Positions 26,329 through 34,937 of a DNA stretch of 64,000 nucleotides are shown here, one piece after another. The stretch's first letter is position 1, and each line of letters opens with the position of its first letter. The position numbers and the translations under genes were made by a program. This DNA comes from Qipengyuania psychrotolerans (lineage in GTDB: Bacteria > Pseudomonadota > Alphaproteobacteria > Sphingomonadales > Sphingomonadaceae), in the NCBI RefSeq assembly GCF_019711355.1, contig NZ_CP081297.1, positions 2,439,001-2,503,000 on the forward strand, in the 5' to 3' direction. The notes under the pieces were generated by a model that was given only the letters and a program-made list of their open reading frames with translations, was not told where the DNA came from and did not search any database.

Positions 26329-26855
26329 TCCTGCGCTTCTTCGCTGCCCTGGTGCTGATCTACGCATTCGGCTTCGTCGCCTTTGCGACCACCCTGCCCA
26401 CGCCCGCGTCCGAAACGAAAACCGATGCCGTGATCGTGCTGACAGGCGGCCCGGGCCGCATTGCACGCGGCCTCGAGGTCGTTACCAGCGATCAGGCACA
26501 GGAAATGTTCGTTTCCGGCGTCGATCCGGAAGTAAAGCCGGCTGAATTCGCCGCCGAATTCGAAGTGTCGCAGCGAACCATGAATTGCTGTGTCACGCTG
26601 GGCTATCTTGCCGTCGATACCCGTAGCAACGCCGGCGAAGTTGCGCAGTGGATGAAGGAAAAGGAATTCACTTCTGCGCGGCTGGTGACCACTGACTGGC
26701 ACATGGCCCGCGCCTATTCGGAAGTTGCCGGGACCCTGCCAGCCGAAATCCGGCTGGTGAAAGACGCCGTCGCATCGCATCCCGATCTCGCCACGCTTTT
26801 CCTCGAATATAACAAGCTGCTGGCATCCGAGATTTCTCAGGGATTGCCGGTCTGA
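26325..26855 (+). CDS. YdcF/ElyC-family (DUF218) membrane-anchored protein
   Basis: A 176-aa DUF218 protein with an N-terminal hydrophobic anchor (residues 2-20), placing the domain in the periplasm. The DUF218 core is visible in TDAVIVLTGGPGRIARGLEV, the glycine-rich first loop, TRSNAGEV in the middle, and TTDWHMARA near residues 122-130. The GTG start at 26325 overlaps the ftsX stop; the frame is open further upstream but only inside ftsX, so those codons are not used. E. coli relatives such as ElyC act in envelope polysaccharide or peptidoglycan precursor metabolism. Here the family is tied to ftsEX and plsC, supporting an envelope role. Exact reaction unknown. Confidence 0.85.
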   Translation: MILRFFAALVLIYAFGFVAFATTLPTPASETKTDAVIVLTGGPGRIARGLEVVTSDQAQEMFVSGVDPEVKPAEFAAEFEVSQRTMNCCVTLGYLAVDTRSNAGEVAQWMKEKEFTSARLVTTDWHMARAYSEVAGTLPAEIRLVKDAVASHPDLATLFLEYNKLLASEISQGLPV

Positions 26856-26859
26856 TCCG

Positions 26860-27540
26860 ATGACTCTCTTGCGCAATATCGCGTTTTACCTGGCTTTTTA
26901 TATCGGCTCGATCCTCATCACGGCCGCCGCCCTGGTCAGCGTTCCGTTCTCCAAGCCCGCCTTTCGCCGCCGGGTCAAAAACTGGAGCTCTTGGCAGCGC
27001 TGGTGCGCGCGGAACCTGCTTGGCATCGAACTCGTCATTGAGGGCGAGCCGCTCGGCGAACCGGCACTTTATGCGATCAAACACGAAAGCTTTTTCGAAG
27101 CTATCGATGCCCCGGCCCTGTTCGACACGCCTTCGGTATTCGCGAAGCAGGAGCTGGGCGGCATTCCGGGATGGGGCCGCGCCGCCACGGCTTACGGACT
27201 GGTCTTTGTCGCGAGGGACCAGGGCGCACGTGCGCTGATGAAGATGATCCGCTCGGCCAAGGCAATGTCCGCCGATGGACGCCCGCTTGTCATCTTTCCC
27301 GAAGGCACCCGGGTCCCACATGGTCAGCGCCGCCCGCTGCAATCGGGCTTCGCCGGCCTCTACAAGATGCTTGGTCTGCCGGTTGTGCCGATCGCCGTGG
27401 ACAGCGGCCCGCTCTACCACACTCCGCTGAAGAAGGCTGGCCGCATCACCTACCGCTTCGGCGAGACTATTCCGGCTGGCTTGCCGCGCGCCGAAGTCGA
27501 AGAGCGTGTGTTGAACGCAATTAACGCGCTGAACGACTAG
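26860..27540 (+). CDS. 1-acyl-sn-glycerol-3-phosphate acyltransferase (PlsC family)
   Basis: Transfers an acyl chain to lysophosphatidic acid in phospholipid synthesis at the inner membrane. The 226-aa protein has N-terminal hydrophobic helices ([21 protein letters not shown]) and then the acyltransferase motifs. The H-x4-acid box reads [10 protein letters not shown] with His near 75; the usual Asp of HX4D is Glu here, as I recall for other alphaproteobacterial PlsC proteins. [11 protein letters not shown] at about 146-156 is the glycerol-3-phosphate-binding motif. It begins four bases after ydcF. Its TAG stop shares CTAG (27537-27540) with the stop of convergent hisC. Function is well supported; there may be a second PlsC elsewhere. 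Confidence 0.9.
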   Translation: MTLLRNIAFYLAFYIGSILITAAALVSVPFSKPAFRRRVKNWSSWQRWCARNLLGIELVIEGEPLGEPALYAIKHESFFEAIDAPALFDTPSVFAKQELGGIPGWGRAATAYGLVFVARDQGARALMKMIRSAKAMSADGRPLVIFPEGTRVPHGQRRPLQSGFAGLYKMLGLPVVPIAVDSGPLYHTPLKKAGRITYRFGETIPAGLPRAEVEERVLNAINALND

Positions 27541-28652
27541 GCCGCTTCGGCAGCCTGGCGTAGGATAGCTGCAATTTCCGACATCTGCTGAGCTGTGCCA
27601 ATCGTAATGCGGAGGGCGTGGGGCAACCCTTGTCCCGGCAGGTGGCGAACGGCGTAGCCGCCCTCTGCCAGCGCATGCAGCGCAGCCTCTGCCGAAAGCG
27701 CTCCCTCGAACAGCACCAATACGAAATTGGCCTCGCTCGGCTTGCTGCGCAGGCCGTAATTGCCGAGCGCTTGGATCTCGCGCTCTAACAGGGCGCGTGC
27801 CGCAATGTTCTCGTCGCGCGAACGTTCGACGAAGGCGGGATCTGACATCGCGGCCAGTGCCGCGCGCTGGCCCGCGGCGGTGACGTTGAAAGCGCCGCGC
27901 AGACGGTTGAGCGCGCTGACAAGCTCCGGCGTGCCCGTGGCCCAGCCAATGCGCTCACCGGCTAGGCCGAATGCCTTCGAGAAGGTTCGCGTGACCAGTA
28001 CGTTTTCTTGGGTGGCGGCCAGCGCCAGCCCGCCATCGTCCATGCCCGGCGCGAGGTATTCGGCATAGGCGTGGTCGATCACCAACAGCACGTCGCGCGG
28101 CAGACCGGCATGCAGCTGCTCGACCTCTTCGCGGGCCAGCCAGGTGCCGACCGGATTGTTCGGATTGTCCAGCAGGACGACCCGGGTTCGCGGCGTCACT
28201 GCCGCAAGCAGCGCACCGACATCCGGTGCATGATCATCGTCATCGGCATAAACGACCTGCGCGCCCACCTTGGCGGCAAGCAGGGGATAAAGGGAAAACG
28301 AATAGCGCGCGCACAGGACTTCGTCGCCCGCTCCAGCAAACGCCTGCACTGCGCCGTGCAGCAATTCGCCAGAGCCCGCACCGCAGACAATCCGCGCCGG
28401 ATCAATCCCATGCGCTTCTCCAATTGCTTCACGCAGCGCAGTGGAATCTGGATCGGGATAGAGCGCCGGATTTGCGATATCTTCCAAGGCCGCTATCGCC
28501 TTGGCACTGCACCCAAATGGATTTTCATTCGCGGAAAGCTTGATCAGCTCGCGTCCGTCGCTGCCTTTCGACTTGCCCGGAACATAGGCATGGATCGCCT
28601 CGATCCACGGCTTCATTGTCGGTCGGGGCTGATTGCTGGGCTGGTCTGTCAT
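27537..28652 (-). CDS. hisC: Histidinol-phosphate aminotransferase-type PLP enzyme
   Basis: A class I/II PLP aminotransferase of 371 aa most like HisC, which converts imidazole-acetol phosphate and glutamate to histidinol phosphate. The N-terminal [12 protein letters not shown] is the HisC hallmark, followed by [25 protein letters not shown] in the cofactor region, and the Schiff-base lysine in [20 protein letters not shown] near residue 224. HisC-type enzymes also transaminate aromatic amino acids, so biosynthesis of Phe/Tyr is an alternative. ATG 28652 (MTDQPSNQ) is chosen over an in-frame start 66 bases upstream, because homologues begin close to [16 protein letters not shown]. It is divergent from metX; its stop overlaps plsC. 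Confidence 0.88.
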   Translation of the reverse strand: MTDQPSNQPRPTMKPWIEAIHAYVPGKSKGSDGRELIKLSANENPFGCSAKAIAALEDIANPALYPDPDSTALREAIGEAHGIDPARIVCGAGSGELLHGAVQAFAGAGDEVLCARYSFSLYPLLAAKVGAQVVYADDDDHAPDVGALLAAVTPRTRVVLLDNPNNPVGTWLAREEVEQLHAGLPRDVLLVIDHAYAEYLAPGMDDGGLALAATQENVLVTRTFSKAFGLAGERIGWATGTPELVSALNRLRGAFNVTAAGQRAALAAMSDPAFVERSRDENIAARALLEREIQALGNYGLRSKPSEANFVLVLFEGALSAEAALHALAEGGYAVRHLPGQGLPHALRITIGTAQQMSEIAAILRQAAEAA

Positions 28653-28721
28653 TGCGGCTTCGTCGCATGAAAGAAAAAGGGCCCTTCGACAAGCACCTGC
28701 CTTGCCTGTAGAGCGCAAATC

Positions 28722-29810
28722 ATGGCCGGGGCCTCACACGTTCTGCAATTGACCGATCCGCTGCCGCTCGACGGCGGAGGCGAACTGGCGCGCGCTGAGA
28801 TCGCCTATGAGACATATGGCGAGCTTTCCGCTGACCACTCCAACGCGATCCTGATTTGCCATGCGCTGACCGGCGACCAGCACGTGGCCAGCCCGCACCC
28901 AGTGACCGGCAAACCCGGCTGGTGGGAACGCATGGTCGGACCGGGCAAGCCGATCGACACCGACCGTTACTTCGTCATCTGCGCCAACGTCATCGGCAGC
29001 TGCATGGGCTCGACCGGCCCGGCAAGCGTAGCTTCGGACGGCAAGCCCTATGCGATGCGCTTTCCCGTCATCACCATCCGCGACATGGTTCGCGCCTTGG
29101 TCGCCCTGCTGGATGCCCTGGAGATCGACACGCTTCACGCGGTGGTGGGCGGATCGATGGGCGGGATGCAGGCTCTGAGCCTTGCCGCGAACTGGCCCGA
29201 GCGGGCCGCACGCGTACTGGTGGTGGCATCGACCAGTCGCCATTCGGCCCAGAACATCGCTTTTCACGAGCTGGGACGGCAGGCAGTCATGGCCGACCCG
29301 CGATGGAACGATGGCGATTATTATGGGGGCGATGCCCCAGATTCCGGCCTCGCCGTGGCCCGCATGGCAGCGCACATTACCTATCTTTCGGAAGAAGCGC
29401 TGACGGAGAAGTTCGGCCGCAATTTGCAGGACCGGGATGCGAAGAGCTTCGGCTTCGATGCCGATTTCCAGGTAGAAAGCTATCTGCGATACCAGGGCAG
29501 CGGCTTCACCCGCCGGTTCGATGCGAACAGTTATCTCTACATCACCCGCGCGATGGATTATTTCGATCTGGCGGAAGAACATGGCGGCACGCTGGCCAAT
29601 GCATTCGCCGGGACCGGGGCACGTTTCTGCCTCGTCAGTTTCGATAGCGACTGGCTCTATCCGACAGCAGAAAGCCGTCATGTGGTGCATGCCCTGAACG
29701 CAGCGGGCGCGGCTGTCAGTTTCGTGGAGCTATCGGCTCCGTTCGGTCACGACAGCTTCCTGCTCGATGTGCCCGCATTGGACCGGGTGGTGAAGGGTTT
29801 CATCGAATGA
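28722..29810 (+). CDS. metX: Homoserine O-acyltransferase (MetX family)
   Basis: An alpha/beta-hydrolase-fold acyltransferase of 362 aa that activates homoserine in methionine biosynthesis. Motifs are AYETYG near the N-terminus, the substrate loop CMGSTGPAS, the nucleophile elbow [12 protein letters not shown] with Ser145, an Asp near 308 in FDSDWLYP, and His342 in [11 protein letters not shown]. MetX proteins use acetyl- or succinyl-CoA depending on a few residues that I cannot judge reliably, so acetyl is the default only. The stop overlaps metW by four bases, the usual metX-metW pair. The 69-base gap to hisC shows no recognisable SAM-II riboswitch. Confidence 0.93.
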   Translation: MAGASHVLQLTDPLPLDGGGELARAEIAYETYGELSADHSNAILICHALTGDQHVASPHPVTGKPGWWERMVGPGKPIDTDRYFVICANVIGSCMGSTGPASVASDGKPYAMRFPVITIRDMVRALVALLDALEIDTLHAVVGGSMGGMQALSLAANWPERAARVLVVASTSRHSAQNIAFHELGRQAVMADPRWNDGDYYGGDAPDSGLAVARMAAHITYLSEEALTEKFGRNLQDRDAKSFGFDADFQVESYLRYQGSGFTRRFDANSYLYITRAMDYFDLAEEHGGTLANAFAGTGARFCLVSFDSDWLYPTAESRHVVHALNAAGAAVSFVELSAPFGHDSFLLDVPALDRVVKGFIE

Positions 29811-30424
29811 ACGCGCTGAGGCCCGACCTTGCCGCAATCGCCGCCGCGATCGCGCCGAACACCCGTGTGCTCGATATCGGCTGCGGTGATGGTGCGCTGC
29901 TCGCCGAACTGCGCGATACAAAGCAGGTCGATGCACGCGGCATTGAAATTGACGGATCATGCGTCGAGCGCTGCGTTGCACAGGGACTTTCGGTCGTACA
30001 GGGCGATGCCGATAGCGCGCTGGCCGATTATCCCGACAAGGGCTTCGACTACGCGGTCCTCAGCCAGACGTTGCAGACTGCCCGGCGGCCGGACCTTATG
30101 CTCGACCAGCTATTGAGGGTCGGCAAGCAGGCATTCGTCTCCTTCCCGAATTTCGCCCATTGGCGCACACGCAGCGCGCTGATGTTCGGGGGGAGAATGC
30201 CGGTCACGCGGGCTATCCCTGTCAGTTGGTACGAAACGCAGAACATCCACCATGTCACCGTGAAGGATTTTCGCGAACTTGCGCGGGAGAAACGGGCCAC
30301 AATCGAGCAGGAATGGTTCTTCTCCAGCGAGAAGCGGGTCAGCAGCGGTGCAAACTGGCGCGCGGAATTCGCAGTCTTCCAGCTCAGCCGCCAGGCGGAT
30401 CTGCAGGCTCCCCGCCCTGCTTGA
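29807..30424 (+). CDS. metW: Methionine biosynthesis protein MetW
   Basis: A SAM-dependent-methyltransferase-fold protein of 205 aa that works with MetX; in proteobacteria MetW is thought to stimulate homoserine acylation. Motif I is [14 protein letters not shown] near residues 22-35, followed by [25 protein letters not shown] and the family-specific [10 protein letters not shown] and [21 protein letters not shown]. Start overlaps the metX stop. The last 41 bases overlap the 3' end of the convergent DUF4126 gene, an unusually long convergent overlap; MetW's C-terminal tail (ADLQAPRPA) is probably dispensable there. Confidence 0.93.
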   Translation: MNALRPDLAAIAAAIAPNTRVLDIGCGDGALLAELRDTKQVDARGIEIDGSCVERCVAQGLSVVQGDADSALADYPDKGFDYAVLSQTLQTARRPDLMLDQLLRVGKQAFVSFPNFAHWRTRSALMFGGRMPVTRAIPVSWYETQNIHHVTVKDFRELAREKRATIEQEWFFSSEKRVSSGANWRAEFAVFQLSRQADLQAPRPA

Positions 30425-30995
30425 AGAACGAGCGGATTACGCGGCGCGCCAGCAAGATCAGCCAGACCGTCAGGCCAAGCAGGACCAGCGCAATGCCGCC
30501 GGCTGCATAGGGATATTCGTAAGCCAGGTAGAGCAGACCGACAGTGGCCACGTCCTCGGCGCTGGATACGGTAATATTGCTCACCGGTTCGGGGCTGGCA
30601 TTGATCACACCGCGCGCACCTGCCTTGCCTGCATGAGCCGTCAGCGCGGCACCGCCGCCGAGCAGGAATGCCACCACTTGCGTTGCCGGGTCCGATGGAT
30701 CGACGATGGCGAGAGCCAGCAATGCGCCGCCAATGGGCCGGATGAAGGTGTGCACCGCGTCCCACGCGCTATCGAGCCACATGACCTTGTCGGCGAAGAA
30801 TTCGGCGATCGCGGCAATCGCGGCGATGCCCATGACCCATGGGTTGGCGAGCACGTCGAGGCTTTGCAGGTGTTCGGGTATCGGGATCGCGTCCAGCCGC
30901 ATGGCCAGTCCGGTGGCGAAGATGCTCAGATAAAGCCGCCAGCCCGCCAGCAGGCTTACGCTGCCTGCTATGCCGATGATCTCCATTACACCCAT
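30384..30995 (-). CDS. DUF4126 membrane protein
   Basis: A 203-aa hydrophobic protein that I recognise as DUF4126. It begins GIAGSVSLLAGWRLYLSIFATGLAMR and has helices near 5-30, 52-70, 84-100, 105-125 and 160-185, with conserved PIGGALLALAIV and FLLGGGAALTAHAGKAGARG. The basic C-terminus after the last helix is cytoplasmic. It is convergent with metW and overlaps it by 41 bases. No function is known for the family, and the neighbours (methionine genes on one side, an NTF2-like gene on the other) do not suggest one. Confidence 0.75.
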   Translation of the reverse strand: MGVMEIIGIAGSVSLLAGWRLYLSIFATGLAMRLDAIPIPEHLQSLDVLANPWVMGIAAIAAIAEFFADKVMWLDSAWDAVHTFIRPIGGALLALAIVDPSDPATQVVAFLLGGGAALTAHAGKAGARGVINASPEPVSNITVSSAEDVATVGLLYLAYEYPYAAGGIALVLLGLTVWLILLARRVIRSFFKQGGEPADPPGG

Positions 30996-31048
30996 CGCGC
31001 CCTCCTGCTGATGCCGGAGTGCGCCTTTATTGATCCGCGATCAAGGGG

Positions 31049-31435
31049 TTAGCCTGCGGTTGCCGCCTGCCATTGATGTGTATCGGTAAACTGTTCGAAG
31101 CGCACGATTGCATCGCCATCTACATGGGCAAGATGGGCGAAGCGGATTTCGAACGGTCCGTGTGCCGTTTTGCCGCGGTAGAACCCCAGCGCCAGCGCTG
31201 CATCGTCGCCAACCGGAGAGATGCTGTCGGGCCTGGCCGAAAAATCGGTCACGTCATTGCCGATGGGGCCAAAGACATTGGCCGCGACTTCGGCAAAGCC
31301 GTTGTAAGTGCCGCCGTAGGGGCCACCGCTGGCTTCCACCCAATGGGTGTTGCCAAGCAGTGCCCCCAGGCGATCGCCATCACCCGCGGCAAAGGCACCG
31401 TAAAGATTTTCGAGAACTTCGGTGGCTTTGCTCAT
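31049..31435 (-). CDS. SnoaL/NTF2-like domain protein
   Basis: A single NTF2-like (SnoaL/ketosteroid isomerase-fold) domain of 128 aa. The pattern is typical: an N-terminal helix VLENLYGAFAAGDGDRLGALLG, then THWVEASGGPYGG and strands ending VRFEQFTDTHQWQAA. The domain forms a cone that binds small hydrophobic ligands; some members are isomerases or hydrolases, many are uncharacterised. It lies 21 bases after the thiolase on the same strand, so it is likely co-transcribed with it and with the MaoC gene. A role in fatty acid or acyl-CoA side reactions is possible but not shown. Confidence 0.75.
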   Translation of the reverse strand: MSKATEVLENLYGAFAAGDGDRLGALLGNTHWVEASGGPYGGTYNGFAEVAANVFGPIGNDVTDFSARPDSISPVGDDAALALGFYRGKTAHGPFEIRFAHLAHVDGDAIVRFEQFTDTHQWQAATAG

Positions 31436-31456
31436 GGGATCAGGTTCCTCTGGTGA

Positions 31457-32641
31457 TTAGAAAATCTCGAACAGTCCGGCTGCACCCATACCGCCGCCGA
31501 CACACATGGTCACGACGCCGTACTTTGCCTTGCGGCGCTGGCCTTCGCGCAGGATGTGGCCGACACAGCGTGCGCCGGTCATGCCGTAAGGGTGGCCGAT
31601 CGAGATCGAACCGCCATTGACGTTGAGCTTGTCGTTATCGATGCCCAGCTTGTCGCGGCAATAGATGACCTGCACGGCAAACGCTTCGTTCAGTTCCCAC
31701 AGGTCGATGTCCTCGACCTTCATGTCGAAGCGTTCGAGCAGCTTGGGAATGGCGAAGATCGGGCCGATGCCCATCTCGTCAGGCTCGGTTCCGGCGACAG
31801 CCATGCCGATGTAACGGCCCAGCGGCTGGAGACCGCGCTTTTCAGCTTCCTTGGCTTCCATGACGATGACCGCAGCCGAACCGTCAGACAGCTGGCTGGC
31901 GTTACCTGCCGTGATCGTGGTGCCCGGGCCCATGACGGGCTGGAGCGAGGACAGGCCTTCGAGCGTGGTCGAAGGACGGTTGCCTTCGTCCTTGGCGATG
32001 GTCACGTCTTCGTCGGTGACTTCCTGCGTTTCCTTGTTCATCACCTTGTGCTTGGTGCTGACGGAGACGATTTCGTCGTCGAACAGGCCAGCTTCCTGAG
32101 CCGCAGCGGTGCGCTGCTGGCTCTGGAGGGCGTATTCGTCCTGCGCTTCGCGGCTGATGCCGTAACGCTGCGCAACAGTTTCAGCGGTCTGCAGCATCGG
32201 CATGTAAACCGCGCCGTGCATGGCCATCAGTTCGGGATCGGGCATCACCCGCATTTCCTTGGTCTGCACGAGGCTGATCGATTCCTGGCCGCCTGCGCCG
32301 ACAATCTGCATACGGTCGGTGATGACCTGCTTGGCAGCCGTGGCGATGGTCATCAGGCCCGAAGAACACTGACGGTCGATGGTCATGCCGGACACGCCGA
32401 TGGGGCAGCCTGCACGAAGCGCGACCTGGCGGGCCAGATTGCCTGCCTGCGCGCCCTGCTGGAGCGCAGCGCCCCACAGCACGTCATCAAGTTCGCCGGC
32501 TTCGATGCCGGCACGTTCGATGGCAGGAGCCAGCGCATAGGACCCGAGCGTGGCGCCCGGAGTGGAGTTGAATGCGCCCTTGTAGGCTTTGCCCATACCG
32601 GTACGGGCGGTGGATACGATGACTGCGTCGCGCATGGTCAT
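31457..32641 (-). CDS. Acetyl-CoA C-acyltransferase (thiolase)
   Basis: A 394-aa thiolase that either cleaves 3-ketoacyl-CoA in beta-oxidation or condenses two acyl-CoAs. Active-site residues are all present: nucleophilic Cys92 in DRQCSSGLM, the histidine in [12 protein letters not shown] near 348, and the second Cys in [11 protein letters not shown] near 379. The sequence is closer to FadA-like degradative thiolases than to PhaA as far as I can judge, and its MaoC neighbour (54 bases upstream of its start) supports acyl-CoA metabolism. ATG 32641 gives the usual N-terminus ([19 protein letters not shown]). A phaB-like reductase gene lies elsewhere in the window, so a polyhydroxyalkanoate link is possible. 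Confidence 0.92.
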   Translation of the reverse strand: MTMRDAVIVSTARTGMGKAYKGAFNSTPGATLGSYALAPAIERAGIEAGELDDVLWGAALQQGAQAGNLARQVALRAGCPIGVSGMTIDRQCSSGLMTIATAAKQVITDRMQIVGAGGQESISLVQTKEMRVMPDPELMAMHGAVYMPMLQTAETVAQRYGISREAQDEYALQSQQRTAAAQEAGLFDDEIVSVSTKHKVMNKETQEVTDEDVTIAKDEGNRPSTTLEGLSSLQPVMGPGTTITAGNASQLSDGSAAVIVMEAKEAEKRGLQPLGRYIGMAVAGTEPDEMGIGPIFAIPKLLERFDMKVEDIDLWELNEAFAVQVIYCRDKLGIDNDKLNVNGGSISIGHPYGMTGARCVGHILREGQRRKAKYGVVTMCVGGGMGAAGLFEIF

Positions 32642-32695
32642 TCCTTCAATTCTTTGGTTGTGAAACGTCTGTTTCCCCCGGGGAGGAGAATGAAA

Positions 32696-33145
32696 TCAGA
32701 CGAAGTACATGGTCATCCATTCACAGATCAGGGCAGGCTTGTCCTCGCCTTCGATCTCGATGGTGATTTCCATGGTCTGCTGCCACTGGCCGGGGCGCTT
32801 CTCGTTCATTTCGAGCAGCTTCCAGTGACCGCGGATGCGCTTGCCCGAACGGACCGGCGCGATGAAACGGGTTTTGTTGCCGCCATAATTCACGGCCATC
32901 TTGATCCCGTCGACGCGCGGCACATCGCTGTTCGCGGTGAGGTAGGGGATCATCGAAAGAGTAAGGAAACCGTGCGCGATAGTGCCGCCGAAAGGCGTCA
33001 TCTTGGCGGCTTCTTCGTTCACATGGATGAACTGGTGGTCACCTGTCGCTTCTGCGAACTGGTTGATGCGCTCCTGGCTCATCTCGACCCATTCACTGGT
33101 GCCGACCTGTTCGCCGACCTTGCCTGCAACGTCCTGGGGGGTCAT
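32696..33145 (-). CDS. MaoC-family enoyl-CoA hydratase
   Basis: A hot-dog-fold (R)-specific enoyl-CoA hydratase of 149 aa. The hydratase 2 motif is complete: TGDHQFIHVNEEAAKMTPFGGTIAHGFLT with Asp36, His41 and a third conserved His at 58. PhaJ-type members divert beta-oxidation intermediates to (R)-3-hydroxyacyl-CoA for polyhydroxyalkanoates, while others act in degradation pathways. It lies upstream of the thiolase on the same strand and probably leads that set. The 114 bases between it and the glycosylation ligase on the same strand hold no gene. Confidence 0.88.
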   Translation of the reverse strand: MTPQDVAGKVGEQVGTSEWVEMSQERINQFAEATGDHQFIHVNEEAAKMTPFGGTIAHGFLTLSMIPYLTANSDVPRVDGIKMAVNYGGNKTRFIAPVRSGKRIRGHWKLLEMNEKRPGQWQQTMEITIEIEGEDKPALICEWMTMYFV

Positions 33146-33259
33146 GCGCTCTCTCCTGTCTTGTCTTCAAAAAATAGGCGGGCGCGCGGGCGAAACCCGC
33201 ACGGATGGGCGTCGTCATGGCCTATGGAGAACCTGCGCGCAACTGTGCGCAGCGTGCCC

Positions 33260-34654
33260 TTACGGAATAGCAGGGTCGGGAGCGGAGCCGCGCGCATCGG
33301 CGCGCTTGTTCGCCGCTTTGACAGCTTTGAAGGCAGCCTTGTCGATCGCTGATTCGCGCCGTTTGACGTGTTCCGCCAGTGCAATCTGCAGGCCGACAAG
33401 CATCAGGATCACCGGCTGGAACGCGATGCCCTGGAAGGTCGCGCCGACAAGGTAGATGACATTCGAGAACTGCAACGCGCTGGCAAGCGGCCCTTGCCAC
33501 CCTTCGATCTTCCCGGTTTTCCCTGCATAGCGCCGCCTGATACGTTCCATCTGGACGATCCCGGTGATGTGCAGCAGGGTCCAGATGAAAAGGCCCGGCC
33601 AGCCTTGCTCGCCCAGCATTTCGAACCACGAGGAATGAAACGCGCGGCTGCTTTCTGTCACCTCACGGTAGCGCACGCGAGTGGTGTTGCCGTCCACCTC
33701 CTTGACCGGCATCTGGTAGGAGAAACTGTTGCCGATATAGACATCGAACCCGCCGCCAAGCGGTTTGCGCTCGACATAGTCCAGCGTCCACGCCCACACC
33801 TGCATCCGGGTCGAGGCGGATTGTTCGGACTGCGCTTCCTTGATGGTCGCCATCCGGTCGGTGAACGATGAAGGCAGGAACGGAAGCGACACCAGGCCCA
33901 GAGCAGCCGCTGCACCGATATAGACGAAGCGCTTCTTCACATCGCGCAGCAACATCATTCCCAAAACGGCAATACAGAGCAGGCCGGTTCGCGCCTCCGT
34001 CCCGATCGGGATCATCAAGCAAGCAAAGATCAATGCGGCGGCGAAGCCCTTAACCCGCCAGTCGGGCGGGAAGATGGTGCCGTGCCTTGTAAACCACAGG
34101 ATGATCGGGATCAGCGCGATGGAAACCGTCGCCAGCGTGGAGCTTTCGTAGATGTTCGAATTGTCGTTCACGAACAGATAGAGATTGCCGTAGCCGCCGC
34201 CTCCGCCGACCGTCTTGAGGCCCGCCGAAATGATGATTGCGCCAGCCGTCAGCACCATTATCAGCATGGCAGATTCGATCCTGAGCCTGGTCGTCAGCGT
34301 CAGCGGCAGGAAGATCGCAAAGATTAGCGCCTTCCAGACCCATGCCCATTTCTCCGCAGCGGAATCCGGATAATCGGCCCATTGCAAGGTGATGAAACAC
34401 CAGATGAGCAGAGCCAGCAGAATGCCTTGCCTGAAGGAGAAACGAAAGCCGTCCTTCTTTTCCGCAACCGCCCAGCCGCCGAATGCAAGCAGGAAGGCAA
34501 CCAGCGAAACCGGCAGTAACTGGGCCAGCGACCACCCGATCTTCTGCGGGGCAAGGATATCGATATAGAGATAGGCGAGCACCCAGATAAACGGTTTGCG
34601 CAGGCCCAGCAGGAACATCCCGATGACGGAAAGGAACAGCGCAAGATCAAGCAT
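33260..34654 (-). CDS. Putative O-glycosylation ligase, exosortase A system-associated (Wzy/WaaL-like)
   Basis: A 464-aa polytopic membrane protein with ten or more helices and the large periplasmic loop of O-antigen ligase-type proteins. I recognise it as the exosortase-A-associated ligase family (DUF5935 N-terminus: LRKPFIWVLAYLYIDILAPQ). The loop region contains GGGFDVYIGNSF and AFHSSWFEMLGEQGWPGL, the His-containing segment expected for Wzy/WaaL-type ligases. It likely attaches or polymerises a sugar chain on exported PEP-CTERM proteins or exopolysaccharide. The ATG at 34654 overlaps the end of a 62-codon gene by eight bases. It is divergent from the matching glycosyltransferase. No exosortase gene is in the window. 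Confidence 0.85.
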   Translation of the reverse strand: MLDLALFLSVIGMFLLGLRKPFIWVLAYLYIDILAPQKIGWSLAQLLPVSLVAFLLAFGGWAVAEKKDGFRFSFRQGILLALLIWCFITLQWADYPDSAAEKWAWVWKALIFAIFLPLTLTTRLRIESAMLIMVLTAGAIIISAGLKTVGGGGGYGNLYLFVNDNSNIYESSTLATVSIALIPIILWFTRHGTIFPPDWRVKGFAAALIFACLMIPIGTEARTGLLCIAVLGMMLLRDVKKRFVYIGAAAALGLVSLPFLPSSFTDRMATIKEAQSEQSASTRMQVWAWTLDYVERKPLGGGFDVYIGNSFSYQMPVKEVDGNTTRVRYREVTESSRAFHSSWFEMLGEQGWPGLFIWTLLHITGIVQMERIRRRYAGKTGKIEGWQGPLASALQFSNVIYLVGATFQGIAFQPVILMLVGLQIALAEHVKRRESAIDKAAFKAVKAANKRADARGSAPDPAIP

Positions 34655-34835
34655 CGCGCGCCTCCGCACGGGCCCGTGCCCGGCGTTTTTCACGCGGCGA
34701 CATTTCGGCCTCGGCGACCTCTTCTTCCTCGCGCGCCAGCAGGTCCTCGCTATCCAGTTCCGGACGCGACAACAGTCTGATCAGCGCGATCACGATCAAC
34801 GCATGGGTCAGCGCAAGGGCGAAGTAATCGATCAA
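34647..34835 (-). CDS. Small membrane protein upstream of the glycosylation ligase
   Basis: A 62-aa open frame with one hydrophobic helix (residues 4-23, YFALALTHALIVIALIRLL) followed by a charged cytoplasmic-type tail of alternating acidic and basic residues (EDLLAREEEEVAEAE, then PREKRRARARAEA). Its stop overlaps the ligase ATG by eight bases on the same strand, the kind of overlap used for coupled translation. The reading frame and positioning look real, although the arginine-rich tail could be a by-product of GC-rich DNA. I do not recognise the family. A role as a small partner of the ligase is a guess from position only. Confidence 0.6.
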   Translation of the reverse strand: MIDYFALALTHALIVIALIRLLSRPELDSEDLLAREEEEVAEAEMSPREKRRARARAEARDA

Positions 34836-34937
34836 GCCGTGTGGTTTTCCTGATGCAACCTTGTTGATGCTTCACCGCCGCCATAGCGAAACGCAGTTGA
34901 CGCGGCGTTAAGGCTGTTGTGACACAGGATGCACGTA

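Noticed and set aside
28653..28721. SAM-II riboswitch upstream of metX
   Set aside because: The 69-base gap lacks the conserved pseudoknot core I would expect; nothing matched by eye.
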